From: Hyphomicrobiales bacterium
Lineage (GTDB): Bacteria > Pseudomonadota > Alphaproteobacteria > Rhizobiales > Kaistiaceae
DNA length: 64,000 nucleotides
Assembly (NCBI GenBank): GCA_017305635.1
Contig: JAFKKF010000013.1
Location: 310,001 to 374,000 of the forward strand
Reading direction: 5' to 3'
A model generated the notes under the pieces. That model was not told where the DNA came from. It saw only the letters and a list, made by a program, of their open reading frames with translations, and did not search any database. The position numbers were made by a program, and so were the translations under genes. This document shows positions 8,227 through 18,274 of the stretch, in pieces. Position 1 is the stretch's first letter, and each line of letters opens with the position of its first letter.

Positions 8227-9708
8227 ATGACCAGCCGCATCATCGCCGTCGATCCCTTCAACCTGGTGGTGTTCGGCGGCGCCGGCGACCTCGCCTTCCG
8301 CAAGCTCATCCCGGCCATGTATCACCGGCACCGCGATGGCCAGCTGCCGGCGGAGTCGGGCATATATGGCGTGTCGCGCCGGGCGATGAGCGACGACGAG
8401 TACCGCAAGGCCGCGGGCGACGCGCTGAAGGAGCATGTCGCGGCGGAGGAGCTCGAGCCTGACGTGCTGGACGCCTTCCTCCAGCGCCTGCATTTCGTCT
8501 CCATCGACGTGATGAAGGAAGGCGGCGGCTGGAACGTCCTGAAGGCGGCGCTCGACAAGACCCCGAACCGCATCCGCGCCTTCTATCTCGCGGTGGCGCC
8601 CGAGCTTTTCGGCACGATCTGCCAGATGCTCGGCAGCCACGGCCTCGTCACGCCGGAATCGCGCGTGATCATCGAGAAGCCGATCGGCCATGACCTCGCC
8701 TCGGCGGAGCAGGTCAACGATTCCGTCGGCAAGGTCTTCGAGGAAAGCCAGATCTACCGGATCGACCACTACCTAGGCAAAGAGACGGTGCAGAACCTGA
8801 TGGCGCTCCGCTTCGGCAACGCGCTGTTCGAGCCGCTGTGGAACGCCGAGCACATCGACCACGTGCAGATCACGGTGGCCGAGACGCTCGGCGTCGAGGG
8901 CCGCGGCGACTATTACGACCATTCGGGCGCACTCCGCGACATCGTGCAGAACCACATGATGCAGCTCCTCTGCCTCATCGCCATGGAGCCGCCGGCGCAC
9001 ATGGATGCCGACGCCATGCGCGACGAAAAGCTGAAGGTGCTGCACGCGCTGAAGCCGATCGACGAGAAGACCGCCAACCTCGTCACCGTGCGCGGCCAGT
9101 ACCGCGCCGGCGCCATTGGCGGCGAGGCGGTGCCCTCCTACCTCTCCGAGGTCGCCAACAAGGAGAGCACGACCGACACTTTCGTGGCGCTGAAGGCCGA
9201 GATCGGCAACTGGCGCTGGGCGGGCGTGCCCTTCTATCTGCGCACCGGCAAGCGGCTTCCGACGCGGGTCTCGGAGATCGTCGTCGCCTTCAAGCGGATC
9301 CCGCATTCGATCTTCGACACCAATGCCGGCGCCATCGACCCGAACATGCTGGTCATCCGCATCCAGCCGAAGGAGGGCGTGAAGCTCTGGCTGATGATCA
9401 AGGATCCGGGCCCGGGCGGCATGCGGCTCCGCTACGTGCCGCTCGACATGAGCTTCGCCGAGGCCTTCAAGGTGAGGAGCCCGGACGCCTATGAGCGGCT
9501 GATCATGGACGTGATCCGCGGCAACCAGACCCTCTTCATGCGGCGCGACGAGGTCGAGGCGGCGTGGAAGTGGATCGACCCGATCCAGGAATCCTGGGAC
9601 CATTCGGCCGAGGCGCCGAAGACCTACAATGCCGGCACCTGGGGGCCCTCGGCCTCGGTCGCCCTCATCGAGCGCGACGGCCGCACCTGGCACGACGAGG
9701 CGGCTTAG
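8227..9708 (+). CDS. zwf: Glucose-6-phosphate 1-dehydrogenase
   Basis: Oxidises glucose 6-phosphate to 6-phosphogluconolactone with NAD(P)+, the entry step to the Entner-Doudoroff and pentose phosphate routes. The protein is 493 residues, normal for the family. The nucleotide-binding 'FGGAGDLAFRK' is near the N-terminus. The substrate-binding RIDHYLGKE motif includes His181, and the presumed catalytic His243 lies in 'RDIVQNHMMQ'. The ATG at 8227 has a strong aaggag ribosome site at 8211-8216; the frame is open further upstream but that stretch is antisense to another gene. In many Hyphomicrobiales zwf is followed by pgl and edd; here edd lies 2.8 kb downstream, after two unrelated minus-strand genes, and no pgl is seen. 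It ends three bases before the convergent stop at 9712. Confidence 0.97.
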   Translation: MTSRIIAVDPFNLVVFGGAGDLAFRKLIPAMYHRHRDGQLPAESGIYGVSRRAMSDDEYRKAAGDALKEHVAAEELEPDVLDAFLQRLHFVSIDVMKEGGGWNVLKAALDKTPNRIRAFYLAVAPELFGTICQMLGSHGLVTPESRVIIEKPIGHDLASAEQVNDSVGKVFEESQIYRIDHYLGKETVQNLMALRFGNALFEPLWNAEHIDHVQITVAETLGVEGRGDYYDHSGALRDIVQNHMMQLLCLIAMEPPAHMDADAMRDEKLKVLHALKPIDEKTANLVTVRGQYRAGAIGGEAVPSYLSEVANKESTTDTFVALKAEIGNWRWAGVPFYLRTGKRLPTRVSEIVVAFKRIPHSIFDTNAGAIDPNMLVIRIQPKEGVKLWLMIKDPGPGGMRLRYVPLDMSFAEAFKVRSPDAYERLIMDVIRGNQTLFMRRDEVEAAWKWIDPIQESWDHSAEAPKTYNAGTWGPSASVALIERDGRTWHDEAA

Positions 9709-9711
9709 GGC

Positions 9712-11055
9712 TTAGGGGAGCGGAAGAACTCCGAGCGGGCAAAGGTCTTTCACCCTCGCCTCGGACGCTGCGATGTCGACCTGAAACTCCTTTGCCGAAA
9801 CCGCGAGAGGCGAGGTTGACAGATAGATGCTTATGCCGTCGGCCGCGGTGGGATAGGCCTTAACGGGCGCATCGATCATAGCGCCGCAAGTATCGGAGGA
9901 CAGAGAGGCCGAAAGGACAGCCAGAACCGCGCGACGCCGATTTTGCGTGGTCAGGGACCCGCTCGCGAAGACGGCCCCTTGATAAGCTGCGATTCCCCCG
10001 AAGGACCCTTCGCCGTCACCACCTGCGATCTTCGAATGCTCGACACGGCCGTCGTGGTCGAGACGAGCGAGCCATGCTGCTTGAGCGCGGATGGGATCTT
10101 CCAACGTCGCTCCCATCCGGATGGAATTTCCGGAAATCCAGACGGAACCGTTATCGGCACCGGCCAAGGCCCAGATGCGGTCGTCCGGCCCACCGTCGAT
10201 CATCGCCGCCCAAGCAATGTCGCCAACCGGGTTGACCGCGATGACCACGCCATCTCCGGCTCGGGCGTCTTCTCGGCCCTGCGCCCCGGCGAGGATCAGC
10301 CGGTTCTCGCTTTGTATCAGCGCGCGCAGGGTGACTTGCTTGCCTTCGAGGCGAAACGCCCGTGCGCTCTCGATGTCGCCCTCCGCGCCCATCGTCACGA
10401 GGGCGCCGTCCACGATCGCAGCGAGGCGTCCACCGCCCGAGGCTACCAGCGCACTGATTTCCGACCGCAATGCCTTCCCGGTCAGGCCCCGTCCCCAGAT
10501 CACATCGCCGCTCTCGGTCAGCTTCAGTACAAATGGCTGGGACTTCTTCCGCCCCAGGGCAGGTGGCCCCGCGAATGTGAAGACATTTCCGGCAACACCA
10601 AGAGTCCCATCATCGGCGACCGCCAGCGCGACGATTCGCGCGTCTTGGCCCAACGAATAGGTCTTCGCCCACACGAGGTCGCCGGTGGCCGTGAAACGCA
10701 GAACGGCGGGCCCGATTGCTTCGACACGGCCTCCAGTCTTGCCGTAAGGAACAATCCTCGCGCATCTGCCACTGACCGCAACGCCGCCGGAAGGCAAGGC
10801 AGCGACCGCGGCAATCGAACATGGCATCTCCCGCGCCCAGAGAAGTCGGCCGCCGGCATCGAACAGAGCGAGGTGTGATCCTGCGGTATAGAGCCCGTCA
10901 CGATTTGCCGACAGCAGACTTAAGTGCCGGCCCGCGCCCGGTAGTCTCGGAAGCGGCAAGCTCGTCTCGAGAATTGCCGTTGCTTGGCATTCGACAGCGG
11001 GTACGACCGCCACGGGGCCTACCGCGATCACCAGAGCCAGACACCGCAACATCAT
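9712..11055 (-). CDS. Exported protein with beta-propeller-like repeats, unknown function
   Basis: A 447-residue protein with an N-terminal signal peptide (about residues 1-25). The body is built of recurring blocks of about 50-60 residues containing 'GDLVWAKTY', 'GDVIWGRGL' and 'GDIAWAAMI' strands followed by 'Ala-x-Gly-x-Gly-x-Val-x-Gly' turns. This is the spacing of a secreted beta-propeller, similar to families that report lines of measured values. A Cys near the N-terminus and one near the C-terminus could pair. It overlaps the upstream gene by ATGA (11052-11055), so the two are translationally coupled. The base composition is visibly lower in GC than neighbouring genes and it splits zwf from edd, which suggests acquisition. 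No function assigned. Confidence 0.7.
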   Translation of the reverse strand: MMLRCLALVIAVGPVAVVPAVECQATAILETSLPLPRLPGAGRHLSLLSANRDGLYTAGSHLALFDAGGRLLWAREMPCSIAAVAALPSGGVAVSGRCARIVPYGKTGGRVEAIGPAVLRFTATGDLVWAKTYSLGQDARIVALAVADDGTLGVAGNVFTFAGPPALGRKKSQPFVLKLTESGDVIWGRGLTGKALRSEISALVASGGGRLAAIVDGALVTMGAEGDIESARAFRLEGKQVTLRALIQSENRLILAGAQGREDARAGDGVVIAVNPVGDIAWAAMIDGGPDDRIWALAGADNGSVWISGNSIRMGATLEDPIRAQAAWLARLDHDGRVEHSKIAGGDGEGSFGGIAAYQGAVFASGSLTTQNRRRAVLAVLSASLSSDTCGAMIDAPVKAYPTAADGISIYLSTSPLAVSAKEFQVDIAASEARVKDLCPLGVLPLP

Positions 11056-11732
11056 GGCGGCACCTTGCGGAAGGTCTGGAGCTTCGCGAGCACGCCCGAT
11101 TCAATCAACTTCCATTGGGGCTGGTGCGGCTCCGCGTATCTCAGCTGAAACGAGAGATCGCCAGCGTTGAACCGATGTTCGCAGAGGGGGAATGGCTTTC
11201 CAAGGGTGCAGCTGATCAGGATACGAACGACTCCACCACTTTCGGCGAAATGCACTTTGCTGCCGGCCTCAAAGCGGTTCCGTGGCTTCACGCGAAACGT
11301 GCGGAGGCCGAATTCGTCATGATACGGCTCGGTCGTGTCGCGATCGGCGGCCATGTGCGCGTAGAGTGAGGTCAGGATGCTGGCACCCACATCAAGAGAA
11401 ACCGTGACCCTGTCTTCCGAAGCTCTATGGCCAGCTGACATATGCCGGGAAGGCGTCGCGGCAAACTCGGGAAGGTACATATCGAGCAGCACACCGTCGG
11501 GCTCGCTGGATAAATTCGCGGCCGTCGAACGTGGGAACATAAAGGGTGGTACCTGCGGCAGGTACGGAAAGTAGGCACACGGGATACTGTATGCGGTCCC
11601 GCCTAAGCTCAGAGGTGCAATGTCGCTCGAACTCTCGCACGGACCAGCGCTGCGGGGGTTTGAGGCCATGAGAAGTACCAATAGCGCGAGACCGAGAGGC
11701 GCAGCACAGATTGCCGCCAGGATGCGTATCAT
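11052..11732 (-). CDS. Membrane-anchored hypothetical protein coupled to the propeller protein
   Basis: A 226-residue protein not recognised. I start it at the ATG at 11732 because it opens a hydrophobic signal or anchor segment (residues 1-23); the frame is open 33 codons further upstream, but without a membrane signal there. The rest is predicted extracytoplasmic, with a 'PPFMFPR' loop and several Cys residues. The final 70 residues alternate strands and include 'CTLGKPFPLCEHRF'. Its stop overlaps the start of the beta-propeller gene, so both products are probably made together and may form one envelope complex. GC content is lower than in flanking genes, as in its partner. Confidence 0.62.
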   Translation of the reverse strand: MIRILAAICAAPLGLALLVLLMASNPRSAGPCESSSDIAPLSLGGTAYSIPCAYFPYLPQVPPFMFPRSTAANLSSEPDGVLLDMYLPEFAATPSRHMSAGHRASEDRVTVSLDVGASILTSLYAHMAADRDTTEPYHDEFGLRTFRVKPRNRFEAGSKVHFAESGGVVRILISCTLGKPFPLCEHRFNAGDLSFQLRYAEPHQPQWKLIESGVLAKLQTFRKVPP

Positions 11733-12483
11733 GGGCTGCCCGGGAGTTTCATCCCCTACTCCAGCACCGCGCAGGGTGAAAATAGCCTTTCTTCCGACCG
11801 AGGCACTTGGCGGAGGGTTAATGCGCGTCAAATGGGGTTGCCCACTGAGGTTGTCCTCCAGTCGATCTTCCGAGGCGGGGAGAAGGATGACGTCGGCCGG
11901 GGTGGATGGGCTGCCAACAAAGAATTTTGTCCCCCCCTCCCCGAACCGCCGTCATACTGGGCGGCGTCCCGCTCGACACGAGGGCGCCTGACCGGTGGCG
12001 ACCTGAAGGCGGAGCGGGGCGCGGTGTCATGGCGGTTGCCGCGCAAGCGCCGCCTTGAGGTTCGTTGTCCGCCAGCCGGTGAAAGCCGGCCCCGTACATC
12101 AGTCGGTGCGGCAACGGGTCGTGGACCGGACCACCGGCATGGGCCCCGCAAGGGAGCGGCCGGCGGATCCGAAAGGGACGGTCGTGTGCCGCGAGTGGCG
12201 CCGCCCGTCCACGATCCGGAGCGGAGCGAGGCCCAAAACCGCCGCGGCGGGCGCTCGCAAGCGCTCCTTTTCGGACTGCCCGAACGGCGTTTGCAAGCGC
12301 CCGCCACCCCTCGTCGGGGGACCGCGACGGAGAATGAAAATGCCCCGGGCCGTCAGGTTGCGGGATGCATGGCTGCGTCCCGGCGCCGGGGCACCATGCG
12401 TCATCGCAAAGCCGCACTCGCCGGGGTAGAAAGGCACCCCTCTTGCATCGTTCCCGGCAGCCCGTTCGCCAAAGGAGAGCGCC
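11733..12483. other. 751-base gene-free stretch upstream of edd
   Basis: No convincing coding frame: the short open frames here lack ribosome sites and read as low-complexity Arg/Pro. The notable structure is a large imperfect palindrome at 12246-12305. A good aaggag ribosome site ends the region just before edd. The promoter of edd should lie in the last 200 bases, but no clear -35/-10 pair stands out. No tRNA, known riboswitch or terminator recognised. Confidence 0.6.
12246..12305. repeat. Large imperfect inverted repeat upstream of edd
   Basis: Arm ggcgggcgctcgcaa (12246-12260) is complementary to ttgcaagcgcccgcc (12291-12305) at 14 of 15 positions. The 30-base loop contains a smaller ttcgg/ccgaa hairpin. 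Either strand could fold into a long stem, as RNA or as a cruciform. Function unknown; it may be a REP-like element, part of a small RNA, or a 5' leader structure. Confidence 0.5.
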
Positions 12484-14298
<1,815 letters not shown>

Positions 14299-14350
14299 TC
14301 GGCGTCGGCCTCGCGCAATCTCGGCTGCTCAACCTCAGGGGGGAAATCGC

Positions 14351-14581
14351 ATGGAATCCGTCGCCGCCGTCTTCATGCTGGTTGCCGTGACCGGCAACAA
14401 CCAGGGTCCGATCTCCATCTATCAGCTCGGCCAGTTCGAGGATTTCGTCGCCTGCAAGGGTGCGGCGGCGGCGATCACCGCCGAGATCAAGGCGCAGGGC
14501 AAGATGGTGGTCGACATCGTCGGCTGCGTCTCGTCGGTGGACCTGAAGACGCTCGGGGAGAAGTCCTTCGGCGGCCAGTAG
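14351..14581 (+). CDS. Small hypothetical protein
   Basis: A 76-residue protein beginning with a short hydrophobic stretch ([13 protein letters not shown]), probably a signal or inner-membrane segment. Two Cys follow in the mature part ('FVACKGAA' and 'IVGCVSS') that could form a disulfide. The ATG at 14351 is chosen because a purine-rich ribosome site (cagggggga) sits just upstream; it starts 52 bases after edd. It resembles small periplasmic proteins of unknown function found in Hyphomicrobiales. It may be cotranscribed with edd. No function assigned. Confidence 0.65.
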   Translation: MESVAAVFMLVAVTGNNQGPISIYQLGQFEDFVACKGAAAAITAEIKAQGKMVVDIVGCVSSVDLKTLGEKSFGGQ

Positions 14582-14583
14582 CC

Positions 14584-14976
14584 TCAGCCGGCCGGCTGGA
14601 TCAGGTCCCACTTGTTGCCGCAGATGTCCTCGAAGACCGCGACGCTGCCATAGGTCTCGTGGCGCGGCTCCTCGAGGAAGCGGACGCCCCGTGCCGTCAT
14701 GGCGGCATGGTCGCGGGCGAAATTGTCGGTGACGAGGAAAAGGAATACGCGGCCACCGGCCTGGTGCCCGACCTGCGCCACCTCGTCGGGTTTTACCGCC
14801 TTTGCCAGAAGAAGGCGGGCCCCCCTGTCCCCGGGCGGAGCAACGACCACCCAGCGCTTGCCGTCGCCCATGTCGCGATCCTCGACCAGCGTGAAGCCGA
14901 GCTTGCCGACATACCAGTCGCGCGCGGCATCATAGTCGCGCACGAGGACGCTGACGGTGGCTACCGACGACGTCAC
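14584..14976 (-). CDS. Glyoxalase/bleomycin-resistance (VOC) fold protein
   Basis: A 130-residue single-module VOC superfamily protein with the usual beta-alpha-beta-beta-beta halves: 'VSVLVRDYDAARDWYVGKLGFTLVED' at the start and 'FVEEPRHETYGSVAVFEDICGNKWDLIQ'-type ending (exact start of that strand near residue 98). The terminal Glu/Asp metal-ligand position is replaced by the 'GNKWDLI' strand, common in uncharacterised members. Such proteins bind metals and modify or sequester small molecules; the substrate is unknown. Its start overlaps the stop of the cysH-DUF934 gene by four bases, so it is the likely last gene of the sulfur operon. Confidence 0.85.
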   Translation of the reverse strand: MTSSVATVSVLVRDYDAARDWYVGKLGFTLVEDRDMGDGKRWVVVAPPGDRGARLLLAKAVKPDEVAQVGHQAGGRVFLFLVTDNFARDHAAMTARGVRFLEEPRHETYGSVAVFEDICGNKWDLIQPAG

Positions 14977-16286
14977 GGAGCGGCTGCACGCCGACGGCGC
15001 TGCCAGGGACGGGTTCCGGCGGGAACCTCGGCGCCGCCCTCGATGGCCGGCTGGAGGTATTCCTTCACTTCCGGCCAGACGCCCCTCTCGAAGGCAGCCA
15101 CGAGGATCGGGTCATTGGTCTCGAAGGCATCGATGCCGCAGCGGCGCATGAGCGGCACCTGGTCGATGATATAGGGGCCGGTGACGCGCAGCTCGCCCTT
15201 GTAGCCGTCGCGCTCGCGGAGCAGCCGCGCGATGGAATAGGCCCGGCCGTCGCCATATTTCTCTATCGGGAGCACGATGACCGGAAAGCGCGCGAGATCC
15301 GGCACGACGTCGCGCCAGTCGCTGCCCGGCGGGATGAGCAGCGCCAGCGGCGTGTTGCGCGCGGCGAGTTCATCGCGCTCGGCCCGCCAGCGCTTGAGGC
15401 TGACCGCGGCGCGGCCTTCCGGAAGCGGCGCATCGTCGGCGACGGCCGTCCAGGAATCCTCGAGGAATTTTCCGTCCTTCCAGAGCGGCATGGAGGCTTC
15501 CGATGATGTGTCGCTCCCCCGAGGGCGCGGCTCCGCGCCGCCGCCATCGATCCCGAGCGCGACATGAATGCCGCATTCGGTCTTGTCAAGGCCGCGCCAG
15601 CGCCCCGCGCGTCCGTCCTCGCCGGGCCGCACGCGGCTGGTGCAGGGAACGCAGCCGATCGACGGATAGCCCTCGGCCATCAGCGGATGGGCCGGCAGGC
15701 CATGGCGTTCGGCATAGGCGGCGAGGTCGGCGGAGGACCAGTCGGCGAGCGGATTGACCTTGATGCGCGGCCCCTCGGCCTCGAAGAGCGGGAGGTTCGC
15801 GCGGACCGCGTTCTGGAAGCGCTTGCGGCCGGTGAACCAGGCGTCGAAGCCCTCGATCGCGCGCCGCAGCGGCTCGGTCTTGCGGATATGGCAGCAGAGG
15901 TCCGGGTTGGTCATCCAGAGCGCGCGGTGCGGGTCCTTCGCCAGCACCCGCTCGGGATCCGGCCGGATGGTGCGCACGTCGGTCAGGCCGAGGAGTTCGG
16001 TGAGCCGGGTGCGGTATTGCAGCGTCTCCGCGAAGAGCCGGCCGGTGTCGAGGAAGACCACCGGCACGGTCCGGTCGACCATCGCAAGCAGGTGGAGGAG
16101 CACGGCGGATTCCGCGCCGAAGCTCGAGACCAGCGCGATGCGGCCGGGAAACAGCTCGCGGACGGCCAGCGCCATGGCGTCCGCCGCGGCCATGCGGCCG
16201 TGGGCCGAATTGAGCGCCCCGGCATCGGGCAGGACCGGAAGGCGGGGTGCCTCGACCGCGCCTGCTGCCGGCTCAAGCAGCGCCAT
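14973..16286 (-). CDS. cysH: Assimilatory APS/PAPS reductase CysH fused to a DUF934 domain
   Basis: Residues 1 to about 247 are a CysH reductase. The PP-loop-like 'VSSFGAESAVLLHL' is near residue 54. Cys131-Cys132 and Cys212/Cys215 give the CC…CxxC pattern of the 4Fe-4S, APS-type enzymes, and the catalytic Cys238 lies in the ECGIH motif. After a Gly/Pro/Ser linker (about 248-265) the chain continues without a stop into a DUF934 domain (266-420) that is normally a separate gene beside cysI. The enzyme reduces adenylyl sulfate to sulfite in the cytoplasm, feeding the sulfite reductase encoded just upstream, whose stop it overlaps by 14 bases. The ATG at 16286 is the first in-frame start after that overlap. 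The fusion may tether the DUF934 accessory protein to the reductase. Confidence 0.92.
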   Translation of the reverse strand: MALLEPAAGAVEAPRLPVLPDAGALNSAHGRMAAADAMALAVRELFPGRIALVSSFGAESAVLLHLLAMVDRTVPVVFLDTGRLFAETLQYRTRLTELLGLTDVRTIRPDPERVLAKDPHRALWMTNPDLCCHIRKTEPLRRAIEGFDAWFTGRKRFQNAVRANLPLFEAEGPRIKVNPLADWSSADLAAYAERHGLPAHPLMAEGYPSIGCVPCTSRVRPGEDGRAGRWRGLDKTECGIHVALGIDGGGAEPRPRGSDTSSEASMPLWKDGKFLEDSWTAVADDAPLPEGRAAVSLKRWRAERDELAARNTPLALLIPPGSDWRDVVPDLARFPVIVLPIEKYGDGRAYSIARLLRERDGYKGELRVTGPYIIDQVPLMRRCGIDAFETNDPILVAAFERGVWPEVKEYLQPAIEGGAEVPAGTRPWQRRRRAAAP

Positions 16287-17934
16287 AGAGCGCCTCCTTG
16301 AACGGCTCCTTGCCGAGGCGGCGATAGGCGGCGAGGAAATCCTCCTCCGGTCCGCTGCGCACCTTCAGGTAGGTGTCGACCACGGTTTCGACCGCATCGA
16401 CGACATCGGCGCCGGAGAAGCCGGGACCGATGATCTCGCCGAGGGATGCGTGCTCGTCACCCGAGCCGCCGAGGGTGAGCTGGTAGAATTCCTCGCCCTT
16501 CTTCTCGACGCCGAGGATGCCGATATGGCCGACGTGGTGATGACCGCAGGCATTGATGCAGCCGGATATCTTGATCTTGAGGTCGCCGATCTCCTTCTGC
16601 CGCGCCTGGCTGCCGAAGCGCTCGGAGATGCGCTGCGCAACGGGGATCGAACGGGCATTGGCGAGGGAGCAGTAGTCGAGCCCGGGACAGGCGATGATGT
16701 CGGTGACGAGGCCGGCATTGGGGGTGGCGAGGCTTGCCGCGGCAAGCGCCTCGTGAAGCGCAGGCAGGTCGTCCAGCGCGACATGCGGCAGGATGAGGTT
16801 CTGCTCGTGGCTGACGCGGATCTCGCCATGGCTGTAGCGCTCGGAGAGGTCGGCGAGCAGGTCCATCTGGTCGGAGGTGACGTCGCCGGGGGTGCCGCCG
16901 ATCGGCTTCAGCGAGACGGTGACCATGGCATGGCCGGAAATGCGGTGCCGCGCGGTGTTGCGCTCCAGCCAGTCGGCGAGCGCCGGATTCGCGGCCACGG
17001 CACGGTCGAGGACGACGCTCCTTGCCGGACGTGGCGAGAGGCTCGCCGGCAGGGCGAAATAGGCCTCGATGCGGCGGATCTCGTCGACCGGCAGCGCCAG
17101 CGCCGAGTGCCGGATGCGCTCCCACTCCTCGTCTACCTGGCGGCGGATTTCGTCGGCGCCGGCCTCGTGGACGAGGATCTTGATGCGCGCCTTGAACTTG
17201 TTGTCGCGCCGGCCGAACTGGTTGTAGACGCGAAGGATCGCCTCGCAATAGCTGAGCAGGTCCGCCTCGGGCAGGAAGTCGTTGATACGGTGGGCGATCA
17301 GCGGCGTGCGGCCAAGGCCGCCGCCGACATAGACGGCGAAGCCCAGCCGGCCCTCGGCGTCGCGTTTCAGGTGCAGGCCGATGTCGTGGATCTGGATCGC
17401 GGCGCGATCGCGCTCGGCCCCCGTGACGGCGATCTTGAACTTCCGCGGCAGGAAGATGAATTCCGGGTGGAGCGACGACCATTGCCGGAGGATCTCGGCA
17501 TGGGGACGCGGGTCGGCGACCTCGTCGGCCGCCGCGCCGGCGAAATGATCGGCGGTGACATTGCGGATGCAGTTGCCGGAGGTCTGGATCGAATGCATCT
17601 CGACCGAGGCGAGATGGCCGAGGATCTCCGGAACGTCCTTCAGCGCCGGCCAATGGAACTGGAGGTTCTGGCGCGTGGTGAAGTGGCCATAGCCGCGATC
17701 GTACTTGCGGCCGACGAAGGCGAGCATGCGCATCTGGCTCGGATTGAGCGTCCCGTAGGGAACCGCGATGCGCAGCATGTAGGCGTGCATCTGCAGGTAG
17801 ACCCCGTTCATCAGCCGGAGCGGCTTGAACTGGTCCTCGGTCAATTCACCGGAGATGCGCCGCTCGACCTGGCCGCGGAACTGCGCGACCCGGTCGGCAA
17901 CGAAGTCGCGATCGAACTCGTCGTAGCGATACAT
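16273..17934 (-). CDS. cysI: Ferredoxin/NADPH-type sulfite reductase, siroheme haemoprotein subunit
   Basis: A 553-residue nitrite/sulfite reductase that carries out the six-electron reduction of sulfite to sulfide. The siroheme-4Fe-4S cluster ligands are visible as Cys416-x5-Cys422 and Cys459-x3-Cys463 ('CPGLDYC' and 'CINAC'). Both parvulin-like substrate domains and the 'TTRQNLQFHW' siroheme-binding segment are present. The ATG at 17934 begins 'MYRYDEFDRDFV', the usual start in alphaproteobacteria; the frame is open further upstream but only antisense to cysG. It starts two bases after the DUF2849 gene and overlaps cysH. The electron donor subunit (CysJ) is not in the window. Confidence 0.95.
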   Translation of the reverse strand: MYRYDEFDRDFVADRVAQFRGQVERRISGELTEDQFKPLRLMNGVYLQMHAYMLRIAVPYGTLNPSQMRMLAFVGRKYDRGYGHFTTRQNLQFHWPALKDVPEILGHLASVEMHSIQTSGNCIRNVTADHFAGAAADEVADPRPHAEILRQWSSLHPEFIFLPRKFKIAVTGAERDRAAIQIHDIGLHLKRDAEGRLGFAVYVGGGLGRTPLIAHRINDFLPEADLLSYCEAILRVYNQFGRRDNKFKARIKILVHEAGADEIRRQVDEEWERIRHSALALPVDEIRRIEAYFALPASLSPRPARSVVLDRAVAANPALADWLERNTARHRISGHAMVTVSLKPIGGTPGDVTSDQMDLLADLSERYSHGEIRVSHEQNLILPHVALDDLPALHEALAAASLATPNAGLVTDIIACPGLDYCSLANARSIPVAQRISERFGSQARQKEIGDLKIKISGCINACGHHHVGHIGILGVEKKGEEFYQLTLGGSGDEHASLGEIIGPGFSGADVVDAVETVVDTYLKVRSGPEEDFLAAYRRLGKEPFKEALYGAA

Positions 17935-17936
17935 GC

Positions 17937-18263
17937 TCAGCCGGCCCTCAGCTTCTCGTATTCCGCTTCGCCATAGGTGACGGTCGGCCCCTCGGCGCGG
18001 ATGCGCTCGCGGATGCGGGCGGGCACCGGGCGGCCATCGACCTCGACGATGTCGATCGGATAGGGGTCGACGATGATCCGCGCCTTCAGCTCGGCTTCGG
18101 CGCGGGCATTGGCGGCATCGAGCTCGGGCCCGGGAACGACGAAGCGGGCCTCGGCGAGATCCGGGGTCCAGTTGCCCGCCTCGTCGAGGAAGACGGTGCG
18201 GCCGTCGTCGAGGCGGTTGGCGATGACGGCCTTCTGCGCGGTGCCTTTGGCGGGCTTGTACAT
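17937..18263 (-). CDS. DUF2849 protein of the sulfite reductase operon
   Basis: A 108-residue cytoplasmic protein whose sequence ('GRTVFLDEAGNW', 'EADAA-type' helix, 'VVDPYPIDIVEVDG') matches DUF2849. This family is found almost only between cysG and cysI in alphaproteobacteria, exactly its place here: 11 bases after cysG and two bases before cysI. No signal peptide or membrane segment. A role in siroheme delivery or sulfite reductase maturation is a guess from gene order; no biochemical function is known to me. Confidence 0.88.
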   Translation of the reverse strand: MYKPAKGTAQKAVIANRLDDGRTVFLDEAGNWTPDLAEARFVVPGPELDAANARAEAELKARIIVDPYPIDIVEVDGRPVPARIRERIRAEGPTVTYGEAEYEKLRAG

Positions 18264-18274
18264 GACGCGGCGCC

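Noticed and set aside
12055-12429. Small open frame in the gap before edd
   Set aside because: No ribosome site, Arg/Pro-rich product without domain features, and it spans the large inverted repeat.
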